DNA of 46,062 nt from contig CANOCV010000022.1 of assembly GCA_947564465.1 (NCBI GenBank), positions 1 through 46,062 of the forward strand. The letters are read 5' to 3'. Of this stretch, positions 8,173-16,997 are shown one piece after another; positions within the stretch are counted from its first letter, which is position 1; each line of letters starts with the position of its first letter. The position numbers and the translations under genes are program-made. The DNA is from an uncultured Roseburia sp. (GTDB taxonomy: Bacteria; Bacillota; Clostridia; Lachnospirales; Lachnospiraceae). The notes below the pieces were generated by a model. That model did no database searches. It saw only the letters and a list, made by a program, of their open reading frames with translations, and had not been told where the DNA came from.

Positions 8173-8236
8173 GCCCCTTTACTATACAATTATAACAAAT
8201 CTCCCCTTATGGGTCAATGTTCAATTTTATCTTCTG

Positions 8237-8791
8237 TCATTCTGTCATATCCTCTGTTTTCGTCAGATCCGACACACTTTTCGCCAAAACGGTTTCCAGG
8301 GACGTTTCTATCAGATAGACGGTATCCTCCCCCTCCTTTTTCAAATAATACTGGCTCAGCATTGTATTTTGATCTCCGAGAAGCAGCTTTATCGTTTCTG
8401 TTTTGGTTGTCAGGACAACCTCATTTTTCGGCTCCTTTAATCCATAATCCGAAAGATCTTCGTAGGAATCCAGTTTTTCCGCGGCTTTCAATGTCAGAAC
8501 CGGATCCAGCATGGATTTTATCTTATCCTGATCGATGGAAATTGTTTTATCCTTTGCGGCATACCAGACTCCGTCTTCCCTTACAAACTCCAGATTCTCC
8601 CCCTCATATTGATAGGAAACGGACGTAAGCTCCTCCTCCTGTATGTCTGTCAGCGTAATCTCGGCCTTCTTTGCCTCCTCTTCGTCCTTTTCCTGCTGCC
8701 TGCCGTTGTAAATCCGAAGTCCGCCGTACAGCAAAAGCGCCGCAATAAACAAAAGTACAATCACTAGAAACTGCTTTTTTTGTTTCTTCAT
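8237..8791 (-). CDS. short DUF4340 membrane-anchored protein
   Basis: 184 residues. One N-terminal membrane anchor (about 8-26) precedes an extracellular domain with repeated beta-strand pattern: SYQYEGENLEFVREDGVWYA, LDSYEDLSDYGLKEP and KLLLGDQNTMLSQYYLKK. This matches DUF4340, a partner of GldG-type proteins. Many DUF4340 proteins are about twice as long with two such units, so this is a short version or has lost its second half. The ATG overlaps the previous stop (TAATG), so translation is coupled to the permease/GldG gene. Role in the transporter is unknown. Confidence 0.75.
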   Translation of the reverse strand: MKKQKKQFLVIVLLFIAALLLYGGLRIYNGRQQEKDEEEAKKAEITLTDIQEEELTSVSYQYEGENLEFVREDGVWYAAKDKTISIDQDKIKSMLDPVLTLKAAEKLDSYEDLSDYGLKEPKNEVVLTTKTETIKLLLGDQNTMLSQYYLKKEGEDTVYLIETSLETVLAKSVSDLTKTEDMTE

Positions 8792-10923
8792 TACCTCTTT
8801 CTCCTCCTTATCCAGATTACAATTCCGGCTGCCAGCAAAAGCAGAGGAATTACAATAATGCCAAGCACTGCCCCCGCGAGCATAGTAGAAGCCGGCACGG
8901 TAAGCGCTGCCGTATCGTATTCCTTCACCGGAATTACCGTCGTATCCGACTGCGTATCTCCCGAAAGCTCCGTCACTGCGCCCGAAAAGAGTGCGCTGTT
9001 ATTGCCCGCCACCATGGCATCCGCATTATCCTCAAACATTCCTGTACAGGAAAATATAATCAGCTCCGTTTCTTTTTCCTCGCCGGCGCTTACCTTTACG
9101 TCAAGTCCGACTGCAAACGGACCGTCGATATCCCCCTCCTCTTTTTCCGCCGTTATCATCTGCGTCACATTCGTCTTGGAAAACGCACCGTCCGAGGTAG
9201 AAAGAAGCTCCGTATAAGAAATATCGTTTTCCCCTTCCTGCGCATCCTCCTGCTTTGGATATGTCAGCCCCAAAGCTGTCGGGACGAAGACATAATTGTC
9301 ACTTGCGGCGCTTGTAATGGAACTGTACGCCACATCCGGAAGCAAATAATTCGGCTGCTGATAGTAATGACTGCTGTCATTTTCTATCACAATCCCCGGC
9401 TCTACATTTACCTTGTACTCCGACAAAATCGAATAGAAATTCGTCATCTCTTCATCCGTATAGGTCGTCGTAATCAATGCCTTTCCGCCGCCTGCGAGGT
9501 AATCCTTCACTTTTTTTGCGTCATCCTCCGAAAAATCTGCGGTCGGACCGTTGATAATCACCGCCTTCGCATCTTCCGGAATCTCATCATACTGCAAAAG
9601 ATTGATCTTCTCAAGCGTGATGTTGGCTTTCTGAATCACTTCCGAAAAACCGCCGGAAACGGATGTCTCGTTATGTCCTTCTATCTCATAAATCACCGGC
9701 ATATTATCACTCGTCACATATTGAATTGCACTTGTGATTTTGCCCTCCCCGTCATACCCCGTCGTCGTCCAGTTGTAGGAGGAATCATAGGAGCCCTCAT
9801 AGATGGTATTGTAATTAATAACCTTATTCCGCTTTCCGCTGACGACAATCAGACTGCCCCGCGTAAGAGAGGTATCATCCGTATACTCCGTATAAAAATT
9901 CGGATACCGGGAGGGATCCTTATATTCCACCGATATATGGGAGCTTGCATCTTTGTAGCGCTCCAATGTCCTTGCCAGTGTGTCATCCATAGACCCCTCT
10001 GCCGACAGCACATAAATCATGATATCCTCATCCAAATCGGAAAGCATCTTCTTCGTATCATCCGTCAGAGAGTAGAGCTGTTTTTTCGTAGCGTCAATCT
10101 GTGTCAGGGATGCCGGCAGGGATGCCACAATCAGATTTACCACCACCGCGAGGGCAATCCCAAACGCTACCATACCCGTATTAAACACACCCAGCCCGAT
10201 TTTCTTTCTGCTCATACTCCAGCGCCGCTTCTGAATCGACTGCACGGTCAAAAACAAAAACAGAAGAATCAGGGAAACATAATAGATAATTCCGCCCACA
10301 TCAAGCATCCCCGCAAAAAAATTATCCAGTCTGCCGGTCAGATCATAGCAGGATAAAATTCGGGTTATAAAATTTCCGCTTGTAGAAATCAAGCTGCAGA
10401 TGCTCTCCATCATATATCCCAAAAACAACGCGACAAAGGTCAGTACCGCCGCAATCACCTGGCTCTCCGTCAGCGATGACAAAAACATTCCAACCGCGAT
10501 ACACGAAAGCCCATAAAGCCAAAATCCCAAAAGGCTGATATAATTTTCCCCAAGCGCAACGGTTCCAAAGCCTGAAAGAATCAGAGGCGTCGCCGCAATC
10601 ACCGCAACGCTTATGCTAAACACCGCTCCCATTGCAAGAAATTTCGCCGCTACTACCTTCCCGACGGAAACGGGCGCCGTCAAGATCATCTGGTCCGTCC
10701 TGTTCTTGCGCTCCTCCGCGATAATACGCATAGTCAAAACGGGAACCGATATCAGAAAAATAAACGTTGCCGCGGACAACGTATTTGCAATCGACGGATT
10801 GCCGTAGACCAAATTATATACATAAAAATACAGCCCGAAAATACTCAAAGTAGCCGCAATAAACAGCCATCCGATTACCGACTGGAAATACGAGCGGAAC
10901 TCTCTCTTAAAAATTGCAAGCAT
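8791..10923 (-). CDS. fused ABC-2 permease (GldF-like) and GldG-like protein
   Basis: 710 residues. Residues 1-235 are a six-helix ABC-2 permease of GldF type, with the conserved stretch TMRIIAEERKNRTDQMILTAPVS near 65-85. After the basic joint QKRRWSMSRKK, the rest is a GldG-like protein with a membrane helix at about 250-270. A large extracellular substrate-binding-like domain of the GldG type follows (ITSAIQYVTSDNMPVIYEIEGHNE, then AKAVIINGPTADFSEDD). The protein ends in a C-terminal helix and RRRKR tail. In Bacteroidota, GldF and GldG are separate proteins linked to gliding; here the role is more likely export of an unknown envelope substrate. Its ATG overlaps the stop of the ATPase gene (TGATG). 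Confidence 0.87.
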   Translation of the reverse strand: MLAIFKREFRSYFQSVIGWLFIAATLSIFGLYFYVYNLVYGNPSIANTLSAATFIFLISVPVLTMRIIAEERKNRTDQMILTAPVSVGKVVAAKFLAMGAVFSISVAVIAATPLILSGFGTVALGENYISLLGFWLYGLSCIAVGMFLSSLTESQVIAAVLTFVALFLGYMMESICSLISTSGNFITRILSCYDLTGRLDNFFAGMLDVGGIIYYVSLILLFLFLTVQSIQKRRWSMSRKKIGLGVFNTGMVAFGIALAVVVNLIVASLPASLTQIDATKKQLYSLTDDTKKMLSDLDEDIMIYVLSAEGSMDDTLARTLERYKDASSHISVEYKDPSRYPNFYTEYTDDTSLTRGSLIVVSGKRNKVINYNTIYEGSYDSSYNWTTTGYDGEGKITSAIQYVTSDNMPVIYEIEGHNETSVSGGFSEVIQKANITLEKINLLQYDEIPEDAKAVIINGPTADFSEDDAKKVKDYLAGGGKALITTTYTDEEMTNFYSILSEYKVNVEPGIVIENDSSHYYQQPNYLLPDVAYSSITSAASDNYVFVPTALGLTYPKQEDAQEGENDISYTELLSTSDGAFSKTNVTQMITAEKEEGDIDGPFAVGLDVKVSAGEEKETELIIFSCTGMFEDNADAMVAGNNSALFSGAVTELSGDTQSDTTVIPVKEYDTAALTVPASTMLAGAVLGIIVIPLLLLAAGIVIWIRRRKR

Positions 10924-11870
10924 CAGTTTTCACCCTCCTCTTTTACAGATGTCAGCTCTAAGAAAATATCCTCCAAAGACTTTCCTGCTGATTTCAATTC
11001 AAGCATTGGCAGATGCTTCCCGGCGCAAAAATAAAAAAGCTTTTCGCGGATATCCTCATCGCCCCTTGCCCGTACCCGAAAAGATACCGTATCTGCCGCC
11101 GCATCTACAACCTCGCTGCTCTCAACCGCCTCAAACTCCTTTAAGGCCTCCTCTGCCTGTTCTCTTTTCGCTTTCAGCGTAAACAGAATCTCCTGCCCTC
11201 CGGACATCAGATTGGTTAAGTTTTCCACCGTATCCGAAGCCACCAGCCTGCCCTGCGAAATAATGAATACGTGATCGCACACCGCGCTGACCTCGGCAAG
11301 AATATGGGAGCTTAAAATCACCGTATGCTTCTTCCCAAGCTCCTTAATCAGTTCACGGATCTCGATAATCTGTTTTGGGTCAAGGCCAACCGTCGGCTCG
11401 TCTAAAATAATGACCTCGGGATAACCCAGCACCGCCTGCGCAAGCCCCACACGCTGACGGTACCCCTTGGACAAATTCTTAATCAGCCTTCCGCTCATCT
11501 CCGTAATCTTTGTCAAATCCATCGCTTCTTTTATATATTGCTTCCGCTTTTCCTTTGCAATCTTTTTTAACTCGGCCGCAAAATCCATGTACTCCTGCAC
11601 TGTCATATCCATATAGACAGGCGGAAGCTCCGGCAGATAACCGATACATTTTTTTGCCTCCTCGGGATTGGCAAATATATCAAAACCATTAATTTTTACC
11701 GTGCCCTCTGTCGCTCCCAGGTAACCGGTCATAATATTCATGGTTGTAGATTTCCCTGCTCCGTTCGGTCCCAAAAAACCGTAAATCTGACCGGACTCAA
11801 TAGTCAGATTCAGATCATCTACCGCCACATGGCTTCCATATTTTTTCACCAGATGATTGATTTCAATCAC
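10923..11870 (-). CDS. ABC transporter ATP-binding protein (GldA/CcmA type)
   Basis: 315 residues. Walker A is GPNGAGKST (about residues 35-43), the signature is LSKGYRQR, Walker B is VIILDEP and the switch His is in ILSSHILAEV. The C-terminal 90 residues form the extra domain usual in ATPases that drive ABC-2 exporters. First gene of a three-gene, one-nucleotide-overlap operon with the fused permease/GldG protein and the DUF4340 protein. AGGAGG sits just before the ATG. Energises export; substrate unknown. Confidence 0.92.
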   Translation of the reverse strand: MIEINHLVKKYGSHVAVDDLNLTIESGQIYGFLGPNGAGKSTTMNIMTGYLGATEGTVKINGFDIFANPEEAKKCIGYLPELPPVYMDMTVQEYMDFAAELKKIAKEKRKQYIKEAMDLTKITEMSGRLIKNLSKGYRQRVGLAQAVLGYPEVIILDEPTVGLDPKQIIEIRELIKELGKKHTVILSSHILAEVSAVCDHVFIISQGRLVASDTVENLTNLMSGGQEILFTLKAKREQAEEALKEFEAVESSEVVDAAADTVSFRVRARGDEDIREKLFYFCAGKHLPMLELKSAGKSLEDIFLELTSVKEEGEN

Positions 11871-11907
11871 AATGATTCCTCCTTTTTATTCTGTTTTTCG
11901 GAAAATA

Positions 11908-11940
11908 AGGCGGCAGAAATTGCTTTCTGCCGCCTGCTTT
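11908..11940 (-). terminator. intrinsic terminator of the GH3 gene
   Basis: AGGCGGCAGAAA (11908-11919) pairs with TTTCTGCCGCCT (11924-11935), giving 12 bp with a 4-nt loop. On the minus strand it is followed by TTATTTT. The GH3 stop is about 95 nt upstream. Confidence 0.75.
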
Positions 11941-12032
11941 CATTTAGGAAAGTCCCACTGCATTTCCAGTTAATAGCATATTTTTTAAATGTGAATAAAA
12001 GAAGATGGTTTTGTGATTTTTATGTGTCCATT

Positions 12033-14447
12033 TTAATCAATCTTTAAGATCAGCTCCAGAACACGTTTTGCGCATCTTTCAAGCTCTTCCCTTGTAATCG
12101 CGCCCAATTCCATTGCCTCTTTTACACGCTCCGTAAAGCCGGTTGCCATCTTTACGTCATTACCTGCCTTTATCTCCTTGTAATGCTCGCCTCTCGTCCA
12201 CCAATCGGAGGTTACCATACCCTTAAATCCCCATTCGCCTCTTAAAATATCTTCCAAAAGGTCATGGTTTTCTGACGCACGGTGTCCGTTAATCACATTG
12301 TAAGCCGACATAATCACCCAAGGGTCGGATTCTTTTACAATCATCTCAAATCCCTTTAAGTAAATCTCGCGCAGCGCGCGCTCCGAAACCCTGGAATCGC
12401 TGTGCTTACGGTTCGTCTCTTTATTATTGCAGGCAAAATGCTTTACTGCCGCCGCAATATGCTGTGACTGGATTCCCCGCACCATCGCGGCTCCCATCTT
12501 TCCTGTCAGATAAGGATCCTCGGAATAGTACTCGAAATTCCTTCCGCAGAGAGGATTTCTGTGGATATTGACTGCCGGTGTCAGCCATACCGCAATATTG
12601 TTTTCCTTGACTTCTCTGGCGCCCGCCACACCGACTCTCTCAACAAGTCCTGTATTCCATGTGGAAGAAAGCAGCGTCGAACACGGCCATGCCGTCGTGT
12701 TTACACCGCAGTCCGGGCTGATTCTAAGTCCTGCCGGTCCGTCCGCCGTCATAATATTCGGCACACCGTACTCCGGCAAATTTCCGTAACCGAAGGTATT
12801 GGCCGCCGCCGTATTCGGCTGCCCTCCCAGAAGATCTATCAGATTCTCGTCGCTAAGCTGCGCCAGAAAATCCTCCATTGAAATTTTTCCCTCGAACACT
12901 TCAATCAACGGCTTTGCATCTTTCGCAAAAGGCTTCATAAGAAGATAACGATCGCGGAAACGAACCGTCGGCGTCAAAGCTTCCTCGGTTCCGCTCTCCA
13001 TCTTCACCAAAACGCACGCATTCGGATCGTTTTGCTCTGACTGCGGAAGAGCTTCATAGCTTCCGTCGGCAAGCAGACGCTCCTTTAAGCTTGTCGGAGC
13101 CGCCTTAGAGGTAAGCTGCTTTACAACTTCGTCCTTTTCCACTGTAATAACATCCTCCAGCTTTACCGCATCGCGCACGGAATTTCCGACAAAGAGCTCA
13201 TAGTCTCCCTTTTCCAAAACATAAGCCGACTTTGCAATTTTCCCCAGGTCGTCATAGCTGGCCATATCTTCCCTTGCAAACTCCAGCACAACCGTCTGGC
13301 TCTCTCCCGGCAAAAGCATATGTGTCTTTTCAAACGCACAAAGCTCTCTCTTCGGCTTCATCAGCACACCCTGCGGCGCGCCGTAATACGCCTGCACAAC
13401 CTCTTTTCCCGGAACGACACCGATATTTGTCACCTCGGCAAAAATGCGGTATACTCCGTTCTCTTCGGATACCTTCTTCGGCGCCGTCTCAAACTGCGTG
13501 TAGGAAAGGCCGAAACCGAACGGATAGCACACATGCTCCGCAGCGCCCGGAATCGTCTCAAAATAGCGGTATCCCACATAAATGTCCTCGGTATAATCCA
13601 CATAGTGCGGGGATTCGTGGAATTTTTCCGTTGACGGATAATCCTCCGGCTTTGCGGCAAAGGTATCCGGAAGCTTGCCGGAAGGATTTACTTTTCCGCA
13701 GAGGATATTCGCCGCCGCAAGGCCGCCCTCCATACCTGCCTGCCACATAATAAGCGCAGACGACAGCTTTTCATCCTCCCTGATCCAGGATGTATCAATA
13801 ATGCCGCCGATATTCAACACAACGGCAATTTTATCAAACTTCTCTTTTACCGCCTCAATCATAGCCCTCTCTTCTTTTGTCAAAAAGAAATCTCCGTCCG
13901 GGAAAATTTTGCCGGCGGTCTTGGGCATACTGGTCTCTGTCTCCCACGGATTAAACTCTCCGTTATATTCCACGCTGGAGCGGTCCCAGCCCTCGCCCGA
14001 AAAACGGCTGATCACAATCACCGCCGTATCCGTAAACGCTCTGGCGCCTTCTACAAGCGTCCCTTCCAACTTAGGCTCTACGGTCATTCCCGGATCGGCG
14101 CCGTTTTGATACTGTTCCTTCACGTTCCGGCGGTAAAAATCCGCTACCGGCTCATACAGTGAGATATCCCGCTGCATTTTCAATCCCTCGTACAGATTCC
14201 GCACATAAGCGGTCGTCACATCGCCGCTTCCTCCGCCTCCTTTGACATAATCAAAGCTTCCCTTTCCAAAAAGCGCAAGCTTGCTTCCGGCCGCAAACGG
14301 CAGAAGCTTCCGCTCATTCTTCAGCAGCACCATTCCCTCCTCTGCCGCCTCCTTTGAGAGCGCAATATGCTCCTTTGACGCCGTCACATATCTGCCCTCC
14401 TCTAACGGCAGATTTGGCTGGTACATAACTCTTGTCCATTTCTTCAT
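12033..14447 (-). CDS. GH3 beta-glycosidase with permuted domain order
   Basis: 804 residues. The usual GH3 order (TIM barrel first) is reversed. The alpha/beta sandwich domain comes first (GMVLLKNERKLLPF, the acid/base-region motif SGEGWDRSS near 150, and a ligand loop with GKLPDTFA). An FnIII-like domain follows at about 310-420. The TIM barrel comes last, with the nucleophile Asp of MVTSDWW near residue 747 and substrate-binding KHFACNN. This permutation is known in beta-glucosidases of Ruminococcus albus and Butyrivibrio. No signal peptide, so it acts on imported oligosaccharides. The chosen start MKKW has AGAGG upstream. Divergent from an AraC regulator that may control it. Sugar specificity (glucoside, xyloside or other) is not readable. 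Confidence 0.92.
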   Translation of the reverse strand: MKKWTRVMYQPNLPLEEGRYVTASKEHIALSKEAAEEGMVLLKNERKLLPFAAGSKLALFGKGSFDYVKGGGGSGDVTTAYVRNLYEGLKMQRDISLYEPVADFYRRNVKEQYQNGADPGMTVEPKLEGTLVEGARAFTDTAVIVISRFSGEGWDRSSVEYNGEFNPWETETSMPKTAGKIFPDGDFFLTKEERAMIEAVKEKFDKIAVVLNIGGIIDTSWIREDEKLSSALIMWQAGMEGGLAAANILCGKVNPSGKLPDTFAAKPEDYPSTEKFHESPHYVDYTEDIYVGYRYFETIPGAAEHVCYPFGFGLSYTQFETAPKKVSEENGVYRIFAEVTNIGVVPGKEVVQAYYGAPQGVLMKPKRELCAFEKTHMLLPGESQTVVLEFAREDMASYDDLGKIAKSAYVLEKGDYELFVGNSVRDAVKLEDVITVEKDEVVKQLTSKAAPTSLKERLLADGSYEALPQSEQNDPNACVLVKMESGTEEALTPTVRFRDRYLLMKPFAKDAKPLIEVFEGKISMEDFLAQLSDENLIDLLGGQPNTAAANTFGYGNLPEYGVPNIMTADGPAGLRISPDCGVNTTAWPCSTLLSSTWNTGLVERVGVAGAREVKENNIAVWLTPAVNIHRNPLCGRNFEYYSEDPYLTGKMGAAMVRGIQSQHIAAAVKHFACNNKETNRKHSDSRVSERALREIYLKGFEMIVKESDPWVIMSAYNVINGHRASENHDLLEDILRGEWGFKGMVTSDWWTRGEHYKEIKAGNDVKMATGFTERVKEAMELGAITREELERCAKRVLELILKID

Positions 14448-14608
14448 CGCAATCCTCTTTTCCGGCAATTTTGCCTATATTTAAATTTTTATATTTTCTT
14501 TTTCACATCTTTATTTTAAACGCATGATACAAATTTATGCTATATAGGATTTTGGCAAAAATATAGGTCAATCTTGATATTTTTCCATACTCACGTTGTA
14601 CTTTCCAA

Positions 14609-14637
14609 TTGACAGAAATATGCTTTTAGCGTTAAAG
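14609..14637 (+). promoter_or_regulatory. probable promoter of the AraC-type regulator
   Basis: TTGACA (14609-14614), a 17-bp spacer and TTAAAG (14632-14637). It lies in the 223-nt divergent region between the GH3 gene and the regulator. No clear direct-repeat operator was found there. Confidence 0.5.
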
Positions 14638-14670
14638 TGAAAAAAACGGAGGAAAAGAGGTTTTTCTGAT

Positions 14671-15507
14671 TTGAAACACGAACTGATTAAAGACGATAAT
14701 CTAACTCAGCTTTATTTTTCTTACGTGGAGGCAACAAATGATCTGCTCGCACCACACTGGCATAATCATCTTGAAATTATATTTATTAAAGAGGGAACCA
14801 TGACCGCCTACATCAACGAGGACTCCTTCGAGCTTACGGCTTTTGATATTTCCATCGTCAATCCAAAAGACATCCACTACACACATGTGCACGGCAAATG
14901 CCGATATTATCTGCTGCAGATTCCGTCTGTCCATTTAGCGCGTATCTGCTCAAACTGGCAGCTTTTACATTTCGGGGAATATCTGCCGCACTCCTTAAAC
15001 GCGGCGTCTCTCAACAAAAAGCTTTCCGATATATTAGCGGAGTTTATTCGGCTGAACGCTACCAAGGAAAAGGGCCATCACCTTCTGTTTCTGATTCAGC
15101 TCTATCGTTTTCTCTATCTATTATACACCGAGGGTTCCACACTGTTAAGCGCGGAGAGCAAAAAACGGACGGAACGGGATTTTGTGCGCATTGAGGAAAG
15201 CATGCTGTATGTGAAAAAAAATTATAAAAAACAGATTTCCCTAGCTGAAATTGCGGGACTCCTCTCCGTAACGCCGGAATATTTTTGCCGCCTTTTTAAA
15301 AAATATACGGGGCAGACCTTCGTCACCTATGTAAACCAGGTACGACTTTTACACTTCTATCAGGACCTGATACAGACCGAGGACAGCATTACATTTCTCT
15401 TAGATAAGCACGGTATTACAAACTATAAGGCATTTATGCGCACATTTAAAGAAGCCTATGGGACAACGCCCCACAGGCTTCGTAAGCTGCACCTTAACGA
15501 TAAATAA
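14671..15507 (+). CDS. AraC-family transcriptional regulator
   Basis: 278 residues from a TTG start (AGAGG 10 nt upstream). The N-terminal cupin domain has PHWHNHLEIIFIKEG (about 27-41), the usual sugar-sensing pocket of AraC relatives. The C-terminal domain carries two helix-turn-helix units: ISLAEIAGLLSVTPEYFCRLFKKYTGQ, and a divergent second unit ending in GTTPHRLRKL. It is divergent from the GH3 gene, so it is the natural candidate to activate that gene when its sugar is present; this is inference from position. The last 14 nt overlap the end of purA on the other strand. Confidence 0.88.
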   Translation: MKHELIKDDNLTQLYFSYVEATNDLLAPHWHNHLEIIFIKEGTMTAYINEDSFELTAFDISIVNPKDIHYTHVHGKCRYYLLQIPSVHLARICSNWQLLHFGEYLPHSLNAASLNKKLSDILAEFIRLNATKEKGHHLLFLIQLYRFLYLLYTEGSTLLSAESKKRTERDFVRIEESMLYVKKNYKKQISLAEIAGLLSVTPEYFCRLFKKYTGQTFVTYVNQVRLLHFYQDLIQTEDSITFLLDKHGITNYKAFMRTFKEAYGTTPHRLRKLHLNDK

Positions 15508-16768
15508 TATCGTCTCTGCCCGGTCCGTTCGATACCATAGTAATCGGATAGCCGATCCTTTCCTCTACGAACTCAATATATTTTTTACAGTTTTCCGGTA
15601 AATCCTCATATTTTTTGATTCCCCGGATATCGCAGTTCCAGCCCGGCAATGTCTCTAACACCGGCTTTGCTTTCTCAAGCTTTGCCGTCACCGGAAAGTC
15701 TGTCGTCACCTCGCCGTCGATTTCATAGCCCACGCATACAGGAATCTCGCTAAGATATCCAAGTACATCCAAAACAGTAAATGCGACATCCGTCGTTCCC
15801 TGCAGTCTGCATCCGTACTTGCTTGCAACACAGTCAAACCAGCCCATGCGTCTCGGACGACCTGTAGTCGCGCCAAACTCGCCGCCGTCTCCGCCGCGCC
15901 GTCTAAGCTCATCGGCCTCTTCTCCGAAAATCTCGCTGACAAACGCACCCGCTCCGACCGCCGACGAATATGCCTTACATACGGTGATTACCTTTTTGAT
16001 TTCATACGGCGGAATGCCCGCCCCGATTGCCCCGTAGGCAGCCAAGGTCGAGGAAGAGGTTACCATCGGATAGATTCCGTGATCCGGGTCCTTTAAGGTT
16101 CCAAGCTGACCCTCCAAAAGAATCTCTTTCCCCTCTTTAATTGCTTTATCCAAAAATGCGGATACATCGCATACATACGGCTCTACCATATCACGGTATT
16201 CATGCAGCGTATCAAGCAGCTCCTTCGGATCTAATAACGGCTTGTGATACATGTGCTCTAAAAGTATGTTTTTTGTATCGCAGATTCTTTTCACCTTTTC
16301 TTTCAGCAGTTCCTCATCAAACAACTCGCTGACCTGAAATCCAATCTTTGCATATTTGTCGGAATAAAACGGTGCAATCCCCGACTTCGTGGAGCCAAAA
16401 GAATTTTTCCCAAGACGCTCCTCCTCATACTGGTCAAACAATACATGATACGGCATGACAATCTGTGCACGGTCGGAAACCAAAATCTTCGGCGCCGGAA
16501 CACCGCGGTCGATAATTGATTTTATCTCACCAAACAGCCTTGGAATATCAAGTGCCACGCCATTCCCGATGACGCTTGTCGTATGATCATAGAACACACC
16601 GGACGGCAGCGTATGCAATGCAAATTTACCGTAGTCATTGACAATCGTATGACCCGCGTTCGCACCGCCCTGAAAACGGATAATAATATCGGCTTCCTTC
16701 GCAAGCATATCCGTAATCTTTCCCTTGCCTTCGTCTCCCCAGTTTGCTCCAACAACTGCTCTTACCAT
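15494..16768 (-). CDS. purA: adenylosuccinate synthase
   Basis: 424 residues, full length. Joins IMP and aspartate using GTP, the first step from IMP to AMP, in the cytoplasm. The N-terminal P-loop-like GANWGDEGKGKITDML, GGANAGHTIV, the IMP-site region GSTKSGIAPFYSDK and GATTGRPRRMGWFD are all present. AAGGAGG is 8 nt before the ATG and a good promoter lies upstream. Single gene; its 3' end overlaps the convergent AraC gene by 14 nt. Confidence 0.97.
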   Translation of the reverse strand: MVRAVVGANWGDEGKGKITDMLAKEADIIIRFQGGANAGHTIVNDYGKFALHTLPSGVFYDHTTSVIGNGVALDIPRLFGEIKSIIDRGVPAPKILVSDRAQIVMPYHVLFDQYEEERLGKNSFGSTKSGIAPFYSDKYAKIGFQVSELFDEELLKEKVKRICDTKNILLEHMYHKPLLDPKELLDTLHEYRDMVEPYVCDVSAFLDKAIKEGKEILLEGQLGTLKDPDHGIYPMVTSSSTLAAYGAIGAGIPPYEIKKVITVCKAYSSAVGAGAFVSEIFGEEADELRRRGGDGGEFGATTGRPRRMGWFDCVASKYGCRLQGTTDVAFTVLDVLGYLSEIPVCVGYEIDGEVTTDFPVTAKLEKAKPVLETLPGWNCDIRGIKKYEDLPENCKKYIEFVEERIGYPITMVSNGPGRDDIIYR

Positions 16769-16793
16769 ATTTATATCCTCCTTGTACCCCTCA

Positions 16794-16822
16794 ATTATAA
16801 TGAAGTTTTTTCCATAAGTAAA
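16794..16822 (-). promoter_or_regulatory. promoter of purA
   Basis: Minus-strand TTTACT (16822-16817), 17 bp, TATAAT (16799-16794). The implied leader is short and shows no purine riboswitch. Confidence 0.6.
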
Positions 16823-16921
16823 GACAATATTCGTTATATTCTATATAACCGCCATTTATATGTATCACCAGCCCCCCTGCGTCCATGAGCGAATTATACC
16901 ATAATTGAAGCGATTTTTACA

Positions 16922-16950
16922 TTGTTATTTCAAATTTCAGGTAGTATACT
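16922..16950 (+). promoter_or_regulatory. promoter of the first MATE gene
   Basis: TTGTTA (16922-16927), 17 bp, TATACT (16945-16950). About 45 nt separate it from the ATG, leaving no room for a riboswitch. Confidence 0.6.
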
Positions 16951-16997
16951 AAGGCAAATTCGGGAATAATCTTATTTTAATGTATGGAGGGACAGCT

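Noticed and set aside
9367..10356. 329-codon plus-strand open frame
   Set aside because: It is antisense to the GldF-GldG fusion gene, rich in Arg, His and Ile in an unnatural pattern, with no ribosome binding site or recognisable domain.
13232..13750. 172-codon plus-strand frame
   Set aside because: It lies antisense inside the GH3 gene and has Pro/Ser/Arg-rich composition typical of a shadow frame.
16769..16997. riboswitch between purA and the MATE gene
   Set aside because: Both promoters lie close to their start codons, leaving no space, and no conserved aptamer sequence is seen.
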